Positions 49,239 through 60,050 of a stretch of DNA of 64,000 nt are shown piece after piece. A program made the position numbers and the translations under genes. The stretch is from an uncultured Pelagibacteraceae bacterium (GTDB lineage: Bacteria > Pseudomonadota > Alphaproteobacteria > Pelagibacterales > Pelagibacteraceae). The stretch's first letter is position 1. Every line of letters starts with the position of its first letter. The notes under the pieces were generated by a model. That model was not told the origin of the DNA. It did no database searches and was given only the letters and a program-made list of their open reading frames with translations. The stretch is from positions 111,715 through 175,714 of the forward strand of contig CACGIZ010000002.1 in assembly GCA_902573235.1 (NCBI GenBank), read 5' to 3'.

Positions 49239-50696
49239 ATGACAATTAATTTTAAAGTACCAGAAATAAAAGAGTTAAAACCTAGAATATTAGTTCTAGG
49301 AGTAGGAGGAGCAGGAGGAAACGCAATCAATGAAATGATCGATGCAGGTGTGGATGGTGTCGAATTTGTAGCAGTAAATACAGATGCTCAAGATTTAAAA
49401 ACAAGTAAGTCGAAAACAAGAATTCAAATTGGTTTAAATTTAACGAAAGGTTTAGGTGCTGGGGCAAAACATGAGATAGGCTTAGCAGCAGCAAATGAGT
49501 CTTTAAATGATATAGTTGATATTCTTAAAGGTGCCAATATGGTTTTTATAACAGCTGGGATGGGTGGAGGAACTGGCACTGGTGCAGCACATGTAATTGC
49601 AAGAGCTGCTAAAGAATTAAATATTTTAACAGTTGGTGTCGTAACGCTACCATTTCTGTATGAAGCACCATCAAGAATGAGAAGAGCACATGAGGGTCTT
49701 GAGGAATTAAGAAAACATGTAGATACAATTATAGTAATTCCAAATCAAAATTTATTTAAAATTGCAAATGAACAAACTACATACAAAGAATCATTTCAAC
49801 TATCAAACAGTATCTTAAGACATGGAGTTCAAAGTGTGACAGATTTGATGGTAAAAGATGGTTTGGTAAATTTAGATTTTGCAGATGTTGAAACTGTCAT
49901 GAGTTCAATGGGAAAAGCAATGATGGGAACTGGTGAAGCCGAAGGCGAAGGTAGAGCTGAAAAAGCAACAGAACTAGCTTTAAATAATCCATTGATTGAT
50001 GATTACTCTCTGAAAGGTGCAAAGGGTTTATTAATTAATATTACTGGTGGAGAAGACTTAAAGCTTTTTGAGGTAGATGAGATAGTAAATAAAATAAGAT
50101 CTGAAGTAGATGCAGAAGCAGAGATAATTAATGGATCAATTATTGATCCATCTTTAGATGGTAAAATTCGAGTTTCAATAGTTGCAACTGCATTAGATGG
50201 ACAACAGCCTGAGTCAAAATCAGTGATAAATATGGTTCACCGAATTCAAAATCGTAATCCAGGATATTCTGATTTTACTTCAAGCAATGGAACTGCCTCA
50301 TTTAGCTTTTCAAATGCTAGCACGAACCCAGTTTCACACGGCGCTAATGCACTTAAACTTGAGAATGAGGTTGTTACAGAAAATATAAATAATGAGTCTG
50401 TTGATGAAGTTAATAATCAATATCATGAAGAATTGTTAAAAAATCAATCAGCTGAAAATATTGTTGAGAGCACATCAAGTGAAAGTGAAATTTCATTTTC
50501 TCAAGAGGCAGTAGCCCCTCAAGAGAATGAACTTTCAGATGATTTAAAAGAATTTGGTGTAGATACGGATGAACCAGATTTATTTAACAATGAATACAAT
50601 GTTTCCGGATCAGATGACTTATTAGGCTCTTCAGAAAATGAAAATGAGGAAGATGATCTAGAAATACCAGCATTTTTAAGAAGACAAAAAAATTAA
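49239..50696 (+). CDS. ftsZ: Cell division protein FtsZ
   Basis: Tubulin-like GTPase that forms the division ring. The GTP loop is [12 protein letters not shown] (after [16 protein letters not shown]), the T7 loop is [13 protein letters not shown], and the conserved C-terminal peptide ending [11 protein letters not shown], which binds membrane tethers such as FtsA, is present after a ~130-residue acidic linker. At 485 aa it is complete. A GGGGGAT ribosome site precedes the ATG. Its place directly after mraZ and before rsmH is unusual: in the usual cluster it is near the far end after ftsA. Confidence 0.98.
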   Translation: MTINFKVPEIKELKPRILVLGVGGAGGNAINEMIDAGVDGVEFVAVNTDAQDLKTSKSKTRIQIGLNLTKGLGAGAKHEIGLAAANESLNDIVDILKGANMVFITAGMGGGTGTGAAHVIARAAKELNILTVGVVTLPFLYEAPSRMRRAHEGLEELRKHVDTIIVIPNQNLFKIANEQTTYKESFQLSNSILRHGVQSVTDLMVKDGLVNLDFADVETVMSSMGKAMMGTGEAEGEGRAEKATELALNNPLIDDYSLKGAKGLLINITGGEDLKLFEVDEIVNKIRSEVDAEAEIINGSIIDPSLDGKIRVSIVATALDGQQPESKSVINMVHRIQNRNPGYSDFTSSNGTASFSFSNASTNPVSHGANALKLENEVVTENINNESVDEVNNQYHEELLKNQSAENIVESTSSESEISFSQEAVAPQENELSDDLKEFGVDTDEPDLFNNEYNVSGSDDLLGSSENENEEDDLEIPAFLRRQKN

Positions 50697-50714
50697 TGGT
50701 CTTCGAAAAAATAA

Positions 50715-51725
50715 ATGGAAGCCACCATGGTATCGGATGCTCCAAAACATTATCCGGTATTGCTAGATGAATTAATTAGCATTATTACCCCTCAACATGG
50801 TGGCACATTTATTGACTGCACCTTCGGGCAAGGTGGTTATACAAAAAAAATTTTAAGTTATAAAAATACAAATGTTATCGCTTTAGACAGAGATATTGAA
50901 AGTAAAATAATAGCTGACAGAATTTTTGAAAATTTTAAAGATAGATTTATATTTAAAAACAAAAGATTTAGTCAATTAAGTGACCTCAAACTTAAAAATG
51001 AAAATATAAAAGGCGTAGTTTTTGATCTAGGTTATTCATTCACTCAAATTAAAGATCCAAAAAAAGGCTTATCATTCAATTCATCTGGAAAATTAAACAT
51101 GAAAATGGGATTGAATCGATTTTCTGCTGAAGATGTAATTAACAAATTAAATATCAAAGATTTAGAAAAGATATTTAAATTTTTTGGAGAAGAGAAAGAT
51201 GCAAAAATCATCGCATCTAAAATTGCAAAGGAAAGGAAAGTTGAAAAAATTGATACAAAAACTTTAGTAAAGTTGATTGAAAAATCTAAACGAAAAAAAA
51301 GTTATAAAATACATAGTGCAACAAAAGTTTTTCAAGCATTAAGAATTTTTGTTAACAATGAAATAAGTGAACTTATCTATGGATTAATATCAGCCTCAAA
51401 GATTTTAAAAAAAGATGGAATATTAGCTGTTATAACCTTCCATTCTTTGGAAGATAAAGTAGTAAAATATTTCTTTAGAAGTTTATCTGAAAATAAAAGT
51501 GTTTCTAGATATTTACCTAAAATAGATGAGAAAGAAATTTTATTTGAAATGAAACAAAAAAAACCAATTACGGCTTCAGCAAAAGAGTTAGCAGAAAATT
51601 TACCATCAAGATCTGCAAAACTTAGATATCTGATTAAAAAGAAAAATTTTTATAATTTTGATACAGATATTTTAAAGAAATTTGAAAACTTAATTGAAAT
51701 TGAAAATTTGGGAAAAAAATTATGA
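50715..51725 (+). CDS. rsmH: 16S rRNA (cytosine-1402 N4)-methyltransferase
   Basis: Methylates 16S rRNA C1402. [37 protein letters not shown] gives the N-terminal signature and S-adenosylmethionine loop; [24 protein letters not shown] follows, and [18 protein letters not shown] plus [17 protein letters not shown] are diagnostic. At 336 aa it is complete. The ATG at 50715 is taken; one at 50727 is also possible. It overlaps ftsL by four bases (ATGA). Confidence 0.97.
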   Translation: MEATMVSDAPKHYPVLLDELISIITPQHGGTFIDCTFGQGGYTKKILSYKNTNVIALDRDIESKIIADRIFENFKDRFIFKNKRFSQLSDLKLKNENIKGVVFDLGYSFTQIKDPKKGLSFNSSGKLNMKMGLNRFSAEDVINKLNIKDLEKIFKFFGEEKDAKIIASKIAKERKVEKIDTKTLVKLIEKSKRKKSYKIHSATKVFQALRIFVNNEISELIYGLISASKILKKDGILAVITFHSLEDKVVKYFFRSLSENKSVSRYLPKIDEKEILFEMKQKKPITASAKELAENLPSRSAKLRYLIKKKNFYNFDTDILKKFENLIEIENLGKKL

Positions 51726-52027
51726 AAAAATTTTTTCTTATCTCATTTATTTTTTTTTTGGCCTTTTCTACTGCAATTATCAAAAATTCTACAAAAAGAA
51801 TTGAGGATGATATTTTTGCAATCGACGAAAATTTAAGGGGATTAAAAAAAGATTTTGCAAATCTTAAGTTGGAGCATGATTATCTCAGTTCTGCAGAAAA
51901 GTTACTGGAATTACAAAACTCATATTTTGATAATGAATTATCAAAAAAAAACATTCAAGATATAAAAGTAATCGATAAAAGTGCTAATAAAATAGAAATA
52001 AAAAATTTTAAATTCATAAATGAATAA
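51722..52027 (+). CDS. ftsL: FtsL-like cell division protein
   Basis: A 101-aa bitopic protein: a hydrophobic N-terminal helix (about residues 3-20, [18 protein letters not shown]), then a coiled-coil segment ([31 protein letters not shown]). FtsL is poorly conserved, so identity rests on size, topology and its position between rsmH and ftsI. It works with FtsB/FtsQ to control septal wall synthesis. Confidence 0.8.
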   Translation: MKKFFLISFIFFLAFSTAIIKNSTKRIEDDIFAIDENLRGLKKDFANLKLEHDYLSSAEKLLELQNSYFDNELSKKNIQDIKVIDKSANKIEIKNFKFINE

Positions 52028-53708
52028 TAAAAATTTAAAGATACTTTTAGAAGAAAGTCAAAATGAATTTAAGTATCAAAAAAGTAAATCAAATTTAAAT
52101 ATTACATTTAATAGAATTTCATTTATCTTTTTTATCTTTTTTATAATTTTTATTGTTTACACTATTCATTTAATTCATCTTGGGAGCAGAAACCAGAATA
52201 TCAAAATAGATGATAAATCAAAGTTTTTTTCTAATAATCTTTACAGAGCCGATATCGTCGATAGAAATGGACACTACTTAAGTAAAACAGTTAGTTCAAT
52301 CGATATTGGAATAAGTACAGCTAAAGTTATAGATAAAAAAAAATTATTGATTAATTTAAAATATATATTTCCAAATAAAGACTATAAAAAAATTAAATCT
52401 AAATTAGAAAATAAAAAATTTTTTTATTTTGAAAAAAAAATATCTGACGAAAATTATGAAAAAATTATGAGATTAGGTGATCAGTCTATTCAACCTGAGG
52501 AAAGATTAACCAGAATATATCCAGAAAAGAATTTATTTAGTCATATAATTGGTCAAATTGATAATGACAATAATGGTATATCAGGTTTAGAAAAGTCTTT
52601 AGATAATGTTTTAAAAAATTCCTCTAAGTCGATCGAATTAACTGTTGATAAAGATATTCAATTTTTAATTAGAGATGAATTGATAAAGTTTAATAAAGTT
52701 TTTAAAACCAAAGGTAGTGCAGCGGTTTTAATGGATGTTAACAATGGAGAGATTTTATCTCTTGTTTCTTTACCTGATTTTGATCCTAACCAAAGAAAAA
52801 GAATTACTGACGTAAATTTTATAAATAGAGTAACAAAAGGAGTTTATGAATTTGGTTCAGTATTTAAAACATTCACATTAGCCGCAGCATTTGATAAAAA
52901 AATAATAGATCCTCAAACTAAATTTTTGGATTTACCAAAATCAATTACTTGCGCTGGATTTCCAATTAGAGAGTATAACGAAAAAATACCATCAGATTTG
53001 ACTGCTGAACAAATTTTAATTCGATCTGGTAATATTGGATCGGTAAGGATTGGTCAAAAAGTCGGAGTTGAAAAATTTAAATCATTCTTATCAAAACTTG
53101 GTTTAATGAATGAAATTAATTTTGATATAGAGGAAGTAGGTAGACCGTTAAATTTTAATTGGGGGAAATGTCCTCTTGCAACTGCATCTTTTGGTCATGG
53201 TATTACCACAACTTTACTTCAAGTTGTCAAAGCTTATGCAATTATTGTAAATGGGGGTTTTTATATAGATCCTGTCTTAATTAAAAAAGATAAATCATCT
53301 AAAAAGGAAAAAATTCTAGATAAAAATGTTTCTAAAAAAATTCTCCCTATTCTAAGAAAAATTGTAACCACTAATGAAGGAACAGCCAATCTTGCAAATG
53401 TAAAAGGTTATGAAATAGGTGGTAAAACTGGAACTGCGAATAAAAGTTCTGCTGGCGGTTATGATAATAAAAAAATAAATACTTTTGTGTCAATCTTTCC
53501 TACAACAAAACCAAAATTTATTTTAGCAGTTATGTTAGATGAGCCCCAAATTAATTCAGACTATATCTATAAATATAGAGATGGTTCAGGTTTTGAATTG
53601 AAAGGAAGCCCTAGAAATACTGCTGGATGGAATAGTGTGGAAACCACTGGACATATTGTGGAGAAGATTGGGCCTATTTTAGCCACAAAATATAGCGAGT
53701 TTGAATAA
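52020..53708 (+). CDS. ftsI: Peptidoglycan transpeptidase FtsI (PBP3)
   Basis: Cross-links septal peptidoglycan. A membrane anchor (about residues 29-48) is followed by the dimerisation domain and the penicillin-binding domain: the serine tetrad SVFK (in FGSVFKTFT), SGN in RSGNIGSVR, and KTG in GGKTGTANK. At 562 aa it is complete. It overlaps ftsL by eight bases and ends next to the murE-murF start, within a co-transcribed run. Confidence 0.96.
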   Translation: MNNKNLKILLEESQNEFKYQKSKSNLNITFNRISFIFFIFFIIFIVYTIHLIHLGSRNQNIKIDDKSKFFSNNLYRADIVDRNGHYLSKTVSSIDIGISTAKVIDKKKLLINLKYIFPNKDYKKIKSKLENKKFFYFEKKISDENYEKIMRLGDQSIQPEERLTRIYPEKNLFSHIIGQIDNDNNGISGLEKSLDNVLKNSSKSIELTVDKDIQFLIRDELIKFNKVFKTKGSAAVLMDVNNGEILSLVSLPDFDPNQRKRITDVNFINRVTKGVYEFGSVFKTFTLAAAFDKKIIDPQTKFLDLPKSITCAGFPIREYNEKIPSDLTAEQILIRSGNIGSVRIGQKVGVEKFKSFLSKLGLMNEINFDIEEVGRPLNFNWGKCPLATASFGHGITTTLLQVVKAYAIIVNGGFYIDPVLIKKDKSSKKEKILDKNVSKKILPILRKIVTTNEGTANLANVKGYEIGGKTGTANKSSAGGYDNKKINTFVSIFPTTKPKFILAVMLDEPQINSDYIYKYRDGSGFELKGSPRNTAGWNSVETTGHIVEKIGPILATKYSEFE

Positions 53709-53712
53709 CCTA

Positions 53713-56556
53713 ATGCAGCTTAAAGATTATATTCCGAATATAAAAAAAAAATATTCAAAATTTTCTTTCACTGGGTTATCTTTTGAAAGCTCGAAAATAA
53801 AAAAAAATTATATTTTTTTTGCAATTAAAGGAGAAAAAACTGATGGTAATAAGTTTATTCCTGCTGCAATCAAAAAAGGTTCTAAAATTATAGTTTCCGA
53901 GATAAAATTTAAAGAATATCAAGATGGAGTTTTATATATTAAAACACAGAATGTAAGAAAATTACTAGCAGAAGTAGCATTCAAAATTTATCGCAAAATA
54001 CCAAAAAATTTAATTGCTGTTACTGGAACAAACGGCAAATCATCTATAGCAGATTTTTATTATCAAATATTAAACTTGAATCAAAAGAAAGTTGCTTCAA
54101 TCGGAACCCTAGGGGTACGAGCAAATGGTTTTAATTTTGATTTAAACAATACAACTACCGATCCAATAAAATTAGGTAAAATATTAAAAAAACTTAGATC
54201 TAAAAGAATTGATAATGTTATTATGGAAGCATCAAGTCACGGTCTTAAGCAAAATAGACTAGATGGTTTAAGATTTAAAACAGGTATATTTACGAATTTA
54301 TCGCAGGATCATCTAGATTATCACAAAAATCTTAAGAATTACTTAAAAGCAAAACTTTATCTTTTTGAAAATTTAATAGAAAAAAAAGGAAATGTTATTA
54401 CAGATAAAAATATCATTGGATTCAATAAAATAAAGAAAATTACATCCAGAAAAAATTTAAATCTTCAAGCGATTGATGATTATAAAAATAATTTTAAACT
54501 TTTATCACACAAATATGATGATGAGGTTCAAATACTTAAAATTAAATATAATAGTTTGATAAAAGAAATAAATCTCAATTTGATAGGAAAAGTTCAAATT
54601 AAAAATATCTTAATGGCAATGATTGCAGCGGAAAAAAGCAATATTGATTTTGAGGATATTCTAAATGTTATTTCAGAAATTAAACCTGTTGAGGGAAGAT
54701 TGGAAAAAATTGGAAGGGTGAAGAATCAGTCAAAAGTAATTCTTGATTATGCTCACACTCCTGAAGCCTTAAAAACTTGTCTTTTAAATTTAAGAGAACA
54801 ATTCCCTGATAGAAAAATATCTCTAGTTTTTGGGTGTGGTGGAGACAGAGACCAAAACAAAAGATCTAAAATGGGAAGAATTGCCGATAATTATTCTGAT
54901 AAAATTTATCTTACTGATGATAATCCACGATTTGAAAAACCGAGTAATATAAGAAAAGATATTAAAAAGGGCATAAAAAGAAAAAAATTTGCAGAAATAC
55001 CCGACAGGTCTAAAGCAATAATTGAAGCTATTAAAAATTTGAATACTGGTGAAATTTTGTTAGTAGCAGGAAAAGGACATGAAAAAATACAAGTTATAAA
55101 AAATAAAAAAAATTATTTTTCCGATAAAAAAATAATTTTAAAATCAATCAGAATAAAAAATTCATCTTTATCAAATGATATAAAATTAAATATATTAAAA
55201 GAAAAATCTAATAATAAAAATTTATCTTTAGTTAAAGGTATTAATCAGGCCAGGATTGATTCTAGAGAAGTTAAAAAAAACGATATATTTTTTGCAATTA
55301 AAGGTAAAAGAAATGATGGAAATAAATATGTATCAGAATCATTCAAAAAAAAGGCATCTGTTGTAGTATTAAATAAAATTCAAAAAAATTTTGATAATCA
55401 AAAACAAATATTGGTAAATAATTCATTAAGCTTTTTAACTAATATTTCAAAAATTTTTAGAAAAAATATTGATACAAAAATCATTGCTATTACTGGGAGT
55501 TGTGGAAAGACTACTCTCAAAGAATTATTAGGGAACTCTTTAAAAAAGATTTCAAAAGTAACCATTTCTCCAAAGTCATTTAATAATAAATATGGGGTTC
55601 CTTTAAGCCTTTTTAATTTAAGTCAAAATGATAATTTTGGTGTTCTCGAAGTGGGAATGGATAAAAAGGGCGAAATAGATTATTTATCAAAGATTATTCA
55701 ACCAGATGTAAGTGTAATAACAAATATTAACTATGCTCACGCGAAAAATTTTAAAAATATTAAGGACATTGCTTTAGCAAAATCAGAAATTATTGATAAT
55801 ACAAAATCAAGCGGCAGTGTAGTTTTAAATGCAGATGACGATTTTTTTGAATTTCATAAAGCAAAAGCATTAAACAAAAAACTAAAAGTAATCTCTTTTG
55901 GCATTAAAAACAAGAAATCAGATATTAAATTTATTAAAATAAAAAAAAGTAAAAAATTCTATGAAATTATAGTTAAGCAAAATAACTCGAGAATTTCTTT
56001 TTTTACACAAAATGAATTTAGAAATAATATCTATAATATTTTAAGTGCTTTATCAGTAATGAGTCTTTTTATTGACATATCTATTTTAAAAAAAAATATC
56101 TTTTTAAATTTTCAAATCCCTGATGGTAGAGGTAATATTTCTATTCTTAATATTGATAAAAAAAAGATAAAATTAATCGATGAAAGTTATAATTCAAATC
56201 CTTTATCGCTTAAATCCGCATTACGTAATTACGATAAAATTAACTCTAAAAAAGCAAAAAAATTTCTTTTACTTGGTGATATGCTAGAACTTGGAAATCA
56301 CTCAAGAAAACTTCATAATTCTATAGTTCCAATTATTAATAAAACAAATATAGACAAAGTCTATGTTAAAGGTAAAAATGTTTCTGGTATATTCAATAAA
56401 ATTTCGAAATCAAAAAAAGGTAAAATTTTGAATAATAAATCACAAATAATTGAATTAATTAAAAAACATTTAGATAATAATGATTATTTAATGATTAAAG
56501 CCTCAAATGCGACAGGTTTTAATAAGATCATAAAAGAGATAAAAAGATTAAATTAA
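53713..56556 (+). CDS. Fused MurE-MurF ligase
   Basis: Bifunctional enzyme of ~947 aa. The N-terminal MurE half adds meso-diaminopimelate to UDP-MurNAc-dipeptide: P-loop TGTNGKSS (~104-111), EASSHGL, and DNPR (~403-406), the motif that selects mDAP. The C-terminal MurF half, from about residue 490, adds D-Ala-D-Ala: P-loop TGSCGKTT (~594-601), NINYAHAKNF, DESYNSNPLS. Neither half is truncated and no stop or frameshift lies between them. The ATG at 53713 is taken; a TTG at 53701 is also possible. Such fusions exist in other bacteria. Confidence 0.96.
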   Translation: MQLKDYIPNIKKKYSKFSFTGLSFESSKIKKNYIFFAIKGEKTDGNKFIPAAIKKGSKIIVSEIKFKEYQDGVLYIKTQNVRKLLAEVAFKIYRKIPKNLIAVTGTNGKSSIADFYYQILNLNQKKVASIGTLGVRANGFNFDLNNTTTDPIKLGKILKKLRSKRIDNVIMEASSHGLKQNRLDGLRFKTGIFTNLSQDHLDYHKNLKNYLKAKLYLFENLIEKKGNVITDKNIIGFNKIKKITSRKNLNLQAIDDYKNNFKLLSHKYDDEVQILKIKYNSLIKEINLNLIGKVQIKNILMAMIAAEKSNIDFEDILNVISEIKPVEGRLEKIGRVKNQSKVILDYAHTPEALKTCLLNLREQFPDRKISLVFGCGGDRDQNKRSKMGRIADNYSDKIYLTDDNPRFEKPSNIRKDIKKGIKRKKFAEIPDRSKAIIEAIKNLNTGEILLVAGKGHEKIQVIKNKKNYFSDKKIILKSIRIKNSSLSNDIKLNILKEKSNNKNLSLVKGINQARIDSREVKKNDIFFAIKGKRNDGNKYVSESFKKKASVVVLNKIQKNFDNQKQILVNNSLSFLTNISKIFRKNIDTKIIAITGSCGKTTLKELLGNSLKKISKVTISPKSFNNKYGVPLSLFNLSQNDNFGVLEVGMDKKGEIDYLSKIIQPDVSVITNINYAHAKNFKNIKDIALAKSEIIDNTKSSGSVVLNADDDFFEFHKAKALNKKLKVISFGIKNKKSDIKFIKIKKSKKFYEIIVKQNNSRISFFTQNEFRNNIYNILSALSVMSLFIDISILKKNIFLNFQIPDGRGNISILNIDKKKIKLIDESYNSNPLSLKSALRNYDKINSKKAKKFLLLGDMLELGNHSRKLHNSIVPIINKTNIDKVYVKGKNVSGIFNKISKSKKGKILNNKSQIIELIKKHLDNNDYLMIKASNATGFNKIIKEIKRLN

Positions 56557-57641
56557 TGCTATATCAATTTTTATTAAATTTTGTTGATACCTTTAGTTTT
56601 TTAAATGTTTTTAGATATTTAACATTCAGAACTGGTTTATCATTTTTTACCTCTTTAGTAATTGTTTTGATTATTGGAGGACCATTCATAAAATTTTTTT
56701 CAAATCAAAAAATTTTAAATCCAATACGTAACGATGGACCTGAGGATCATATTATTAAAAAAATTGGCACTCCAACGATGGGTGGAGTAATTATTTTATT
56801 TGGATTATTAATATCTGTGTTTTGTTGGGGAGATTTATCTAATATAAATATTTTATTCTGTTTATACATCGTAATTTCTTTCGGATTACTTGGAGCTTTT
56901 GACGATTATAAAAAAATAAAGTATAGCAATTCTTCAGGTATCTCTTCAAAATTTAAAATATTATCACAAGTAATATTAGCAATTATAGGAGTTTGTTTTT
57001 TTGTATATTTCGTAGATTATCAAGAAATTACCAATTTATATTTTCCATTTTTTAAAAATTTAATAATAAACTTAGGTTGGTTCTTTATTCCCTTTTCTGT
57101 TTTTGTAATAGTTGGTTCATCAAATGCGGTAAATCTTACTGATGGTTTAGATGGTTTAGCAACAGTTCCGGTAATTTTAGTTGCTACTTGTTTTGCATTT
57201 ATAAGTTACGTTACTGGAAATATAGTATTTTCGAATTATCTTCAGATACCATATATAGAAGGCACTGGAGAAATTTCAATTTTTTGTGGAGCTATAATTG
57301 GCTCATGTCTGGGTTTTTTATGGTTTAATGCACCACCTGCAAAAATTTTTATGGGAGATACAGGTTCATTATCACTTGGAGGCTCTCTAGGTGCTGTAGG
57401 TATAATAACTAAACATGAGATCGTATTAGCTATAACAGGGGGTTTATTTGTTCTTGAAGCAATTTCAGTAATGGTTCAGGTGATTTCTTTTAAACTCACT
57501 GGAAAAAGAATATTTAAAATGGCGCCAATTCATCATCATTTTGAAAAAAAGGGATGGCCAGAATCAACAGTAGTAATAAGATTTTGGATTATTTCAATTA
57601 TTTTAGCAATGATAGGTTTAGCAACTTTAAAATTAAGATGA
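56556..57641 (+). CDS. mraY: Phospho-MurNAc-pentapeptide transferase MraY
   Basis: Inner-membrane enzyme that makes lipid I on undecaprenyl phosphate. About ten hydrophobic helices are visible. GTPTMGGV, DDYKKIKY (acidic pair), the NAVNLTDGLDGLA and MGDTGSLSLGG loops and the HHHFEKKGWPE motif are diagnostic. At 361 aa it is complete. It starts at the last base of murEF's stop and its stop overlaps the murD ATG (ATGA). Confidence 0.97.
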   Translation: MLYQFLLNFVDTFSFLNVFRYLTFRTGLSFFTSLVIVLIIGGPFIKFFSNQKILNPIRNDGPEDHIIKKIGTPTMGGVIILFGLLISVFCWGDLSNINILFCLYIVISFGLLGAFDDYKKIKYSNSSGISSKFKILSQVILAIIGVCFFVYFVDYQEITNLYFPFFKNLIINLGWFFIPFSVFVIVGSSNAVNLTDGLDGLATVPVILVATCFAFISYVTGNIVFSNYLQIPYIEGTGEISIFCGAIIGSCLGFLWFNAPPAKIFMGDTGSLSLGGSLGAVGIITKHEIVLAITGGLFVLEAISVMVQVISFKLTGKRIFKMAPIHHHFEKKGWPESTVVIRFWIISIILAMIGLATLKLR

Positions 57642-58936
57642 AGAAAAAATCTGCAAATATTTTTTTAGGAAAAAAAATATTGGTATATGGTCTTGGAAGA
57701 ACCGGTATTTCATCTTATAAATTTTTAAAGAAAAAAGCTGCAGTTTATTTGTTCGACGACAATCCTGAAACAGTGAGAAAAATTAATAAAAAATGCATTA
57801 GTTTAGAAGAATTAAGACGAATAAAATTTGATAAAATTATCATCAGTCCAGGAATTGATATTTCAAATTGCAAATTATCAAATTTTTTGAAAAAAAATTT
57901 TTTAAAGATTTATACAGACTTAGATATTTTTTATTCATTTTTTAAGAATGACTGTTTTACAATTACAGGCACCAATGGAAAATCTACTACTTGTAAACTT
58001 TTGCATGAAGTTTTGTTAGATCAGAAGTTTGATACTAAATTAGTTGGAAATATTGGAAATCCAATTTTATCTTCAAAGAATATTAAAAAAAAAACTATTT
58101 TTGTAGTAGAAGCATCTTCCTATCAATTAGAATATAGTAAGATTTTTAGATCAAGATTTGCAGTTATATTGAATATATCGCCTGATCATATTGAGAGACA
58201 TAAAACAATAAATAAATATGTAAAAGCTAAGTTTAGTTTGATTAATAATCAACGTAAAGGCAATTTAGCTTTTGTAAAAAAAAATGATTATTTAATTAGC
58301 AATACAATTAAACATAATAAATTTAAAAGCACTATTATAAAAGTTCATCAAAAAAATTTTGATACATATATTAATAAATTAGAAAATAATTATTTTTTTA
58401 CTGATACAAATAAAGAAAATCTATCGTTTGTTTTAGCAATATCAAAAAAGTTGAATTTTAAAAAAAGATTATTAGAAAAAACAATCCGAAATTTTAGAGG
58501 TTTGAAGTATCGTCAACAAATTATCTATAAAAAAAAAGATTTAACAATTATAAATGACTCAAAATCAACAAGTTTTTCATCTACAATCGGTCTTTTGAAA
58601 ATCTATTCAAATATTTATTGGATATTAGGAGGTGTCAATAAAAAAAAAGATAAATTTATATTATCAAAAAAATATTTTAAAAAAATAAATGCATTTATTT
58701 ATGGAAAAAATAAAAAGTTTTTTAATCAAGAACTTAATGGAAAAATAAAATTTAAAAATTTTTTAAACTTAGAAAAAGCTTTAAAAGCAATATTTAAATT
58801 AATAAAAAAAGATAAAATTACAAAAAAAACTTTGCTATTTAGTCCATGCGCAGCTTCCTTTGACAGTTTTAAAAATTTTGAGGAGAGAGGTATTTATTTC
58901 AATAAATTAATTAAAAAAAATTTAAATGGAATATAA
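57638..58936 (+). CDS. murD: UDP-MurNAc-alanine:D-glutamate ligase
   Basis: Adds D-glutamate to UDP-MurNAc-L-Ala in the cytoplasm. The N-terminal domain begins KKILVYGLGRTGISSYKFLKK, the P-loop is ITGTNGKSTTCKLL (~105-118), with NISPDHIERH and TIINDSKSTSFSST supplying catalytic and substrate residues. At 432 aa it is normal. I start at the ATG at 57638 overlapping the mraY stop; the frame is open further upstream inside mraY, but the extra sequence is not MurD-like. Confidence 0.95.
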   Translation: MKKKSANIFLGKKILVYGLGRTGISSYKFLKKKAAVYLFDDNPETVRKINKKCISLEELRRIKFDKIIISPGIDISNCKLSNFLKKNFLKIYTDLDIFYSFFKNDCFTITGTNGKSTTCKLLHEVLLDQKFDTKLVGNIGNPILSSKNIKKKTIFVVEASSYQLEYSKIFRSRFAVILNISPDHIERHKTINKYVKAKFSLINNQRKGNLAFVKKNDYLISNTIKHNKFKSTIIKVHQKNFDTYINKLENNYFFTDTNKENLSFVLAISKKLNFKKRLLEKTIRNFRGLKYRQQIIYKKKDLTIINDSKSTSFSSTIGLLKIYSNIYWILGGVNKKKDKFILSKKYFKKINAFIYGKNKKFFNQELNGKIKFKNFLNLEKALKAIFKLIKKDKITKKTLLFSPCAASFDSFKNFEERGIYFNKLIKKNLNGI

Positions 58937-60050
58937 GATATCTATAAATAGTTTTTATTATGAATGGTGGAAAAATATTGATAAGTTTCTATTTCTTTTA
59001 ATTACATTGTTATTTTTTACAGGATTATTTTTTTCGCTTGTATCTACCTCACTGATAGTGTCTGATAAGTTGGACACGAATGATTATTCATTCTTCTTTA
59101 AGCATTTGATTTTTATCTTACTTGCAATGTTGATAATTGTTGTTATTTCATCCATTAATCAACAAAAACTTTTAAAATTTTCTATTTTTATATTTTTATT
59201 CTCCATTTTTTTTTTAATTTTAGTTCCCTTAATAGGTGTAGAAGTTAAAGGATCTAAAAGGTGGTTAGATATTTATTTTTTACCAAGATTTCAACCAATT
59301 GAATTAGTAAAGCCGTTTCTAATAATCTTAATCAGCCTAATTCTTTGTAATCAAAAATATACTAATATTTATTTGAAATATTCGATTTCTTTTTTTGTAA
59401 CTTTAGTAATTGCATTATTTTTAGCTGCTCAACCGGATATAGGACAAACTCTTTTAGTGTTTTTAAGTTGGTCAATTTTAATTTTTACCTCTGGTATTAA
59501 TTTAATTTTTTTAGGAATATTATTTATATCATTAATTTTTGTTTTTCTATATTTGATTTTTTTTGTTCAAAAATTTGAATACATTAAGGATAGATTATTT
59601 TCTTTTTTTGACTCCTCAACTGGTACTCATAATTTTCAATCAGATAAAGCAATTGAGTCTATTATAAGTGGTGGTTTTTTTGGTAAAGGTATTGGAGAGG
59701 GAACTTTGAAGAATCGAGTGCCTGAGGCTCACACAGATTACATAATCTCTGTAATTTCTGAGGAATTTGGTGTAATTGCCATAATTTTAATTTTATTAAT
59801 GTTTTTAGTCTTTATCTATTCAGTTTTTAAAAAAGTTTATTATGAAAATGATGAAAAAATTAAATTAATTTTAGTTGGATGTATAAGTTTAATTTTAATG
59901 CAAGCAATGATTCACATTGGAGTGAATATCAGATTATTTCCTACAACAGGAATGACACTCCCTTTTATAAGTTATGGTGGTTCATCTATCGTAAGTGTTT
60001 CGATTATTTCAGGTATAATTTTAAACTTAACAAAAAGAAAAATTAAATAG
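58926..60050 (+). CDS. ftsW: Lipid II polymerase FtsW
   Basis: SEDS-family glycosyltransferase that polymerises lipid II at the septum with FtsI. About ten hydrophobic helices are visible. VEVKGSKRWLDI, FQPIELVKPFLII, AAQPDIGQTLLVF (with the catalytic Asp) and GGFFGKGIGEGTLKNRVPEAHTDYIISVISEEFG, GMTLPFISYGGSS are all characteristic. At 374 aa it is complete. It starts inside the end of murD and is followed immediately by murG. Confidence 0.97.
   Translation: MEYKISINSFYYEWWKNIDKFLFLLITLLFFTGLFFSLVSTSLIVSDKLDTNDYSFFFKHLIFILLAMLIIVVISSINQQKLLKFSIFIFLFSIFFLILVPLIGVEVKGSKRWLDIYFLPRFQPIELVKPFLIILISLILCNQKYTNIYLKYSISFFVTLVIALFLAAQPDIGQTLLVFLSWSILIFTSGINLIFLGILFISLIFVFLYLIFFVQKFEYIKDRLFSFFDSSTGTHNFQSDKAIESIISGGFFGKGIGEGTLKNRVPEAHTDYIISVISEEFGVIAIILILLMFLVFIYSVFKKVYYENDEKIKLILVGCISLILMQAMIHIGVNIRLFPTTGMTLPFISYGGSSIVSVSIISGIILNLTKRKIK

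Noticed and set aside
57554..57637. N-terminal extension of MurD into mraY
   Set aside because: The MurD Rossmann strand starts after the ATG at 57638, which overlaps the mraY stop in the usual ATGA form.
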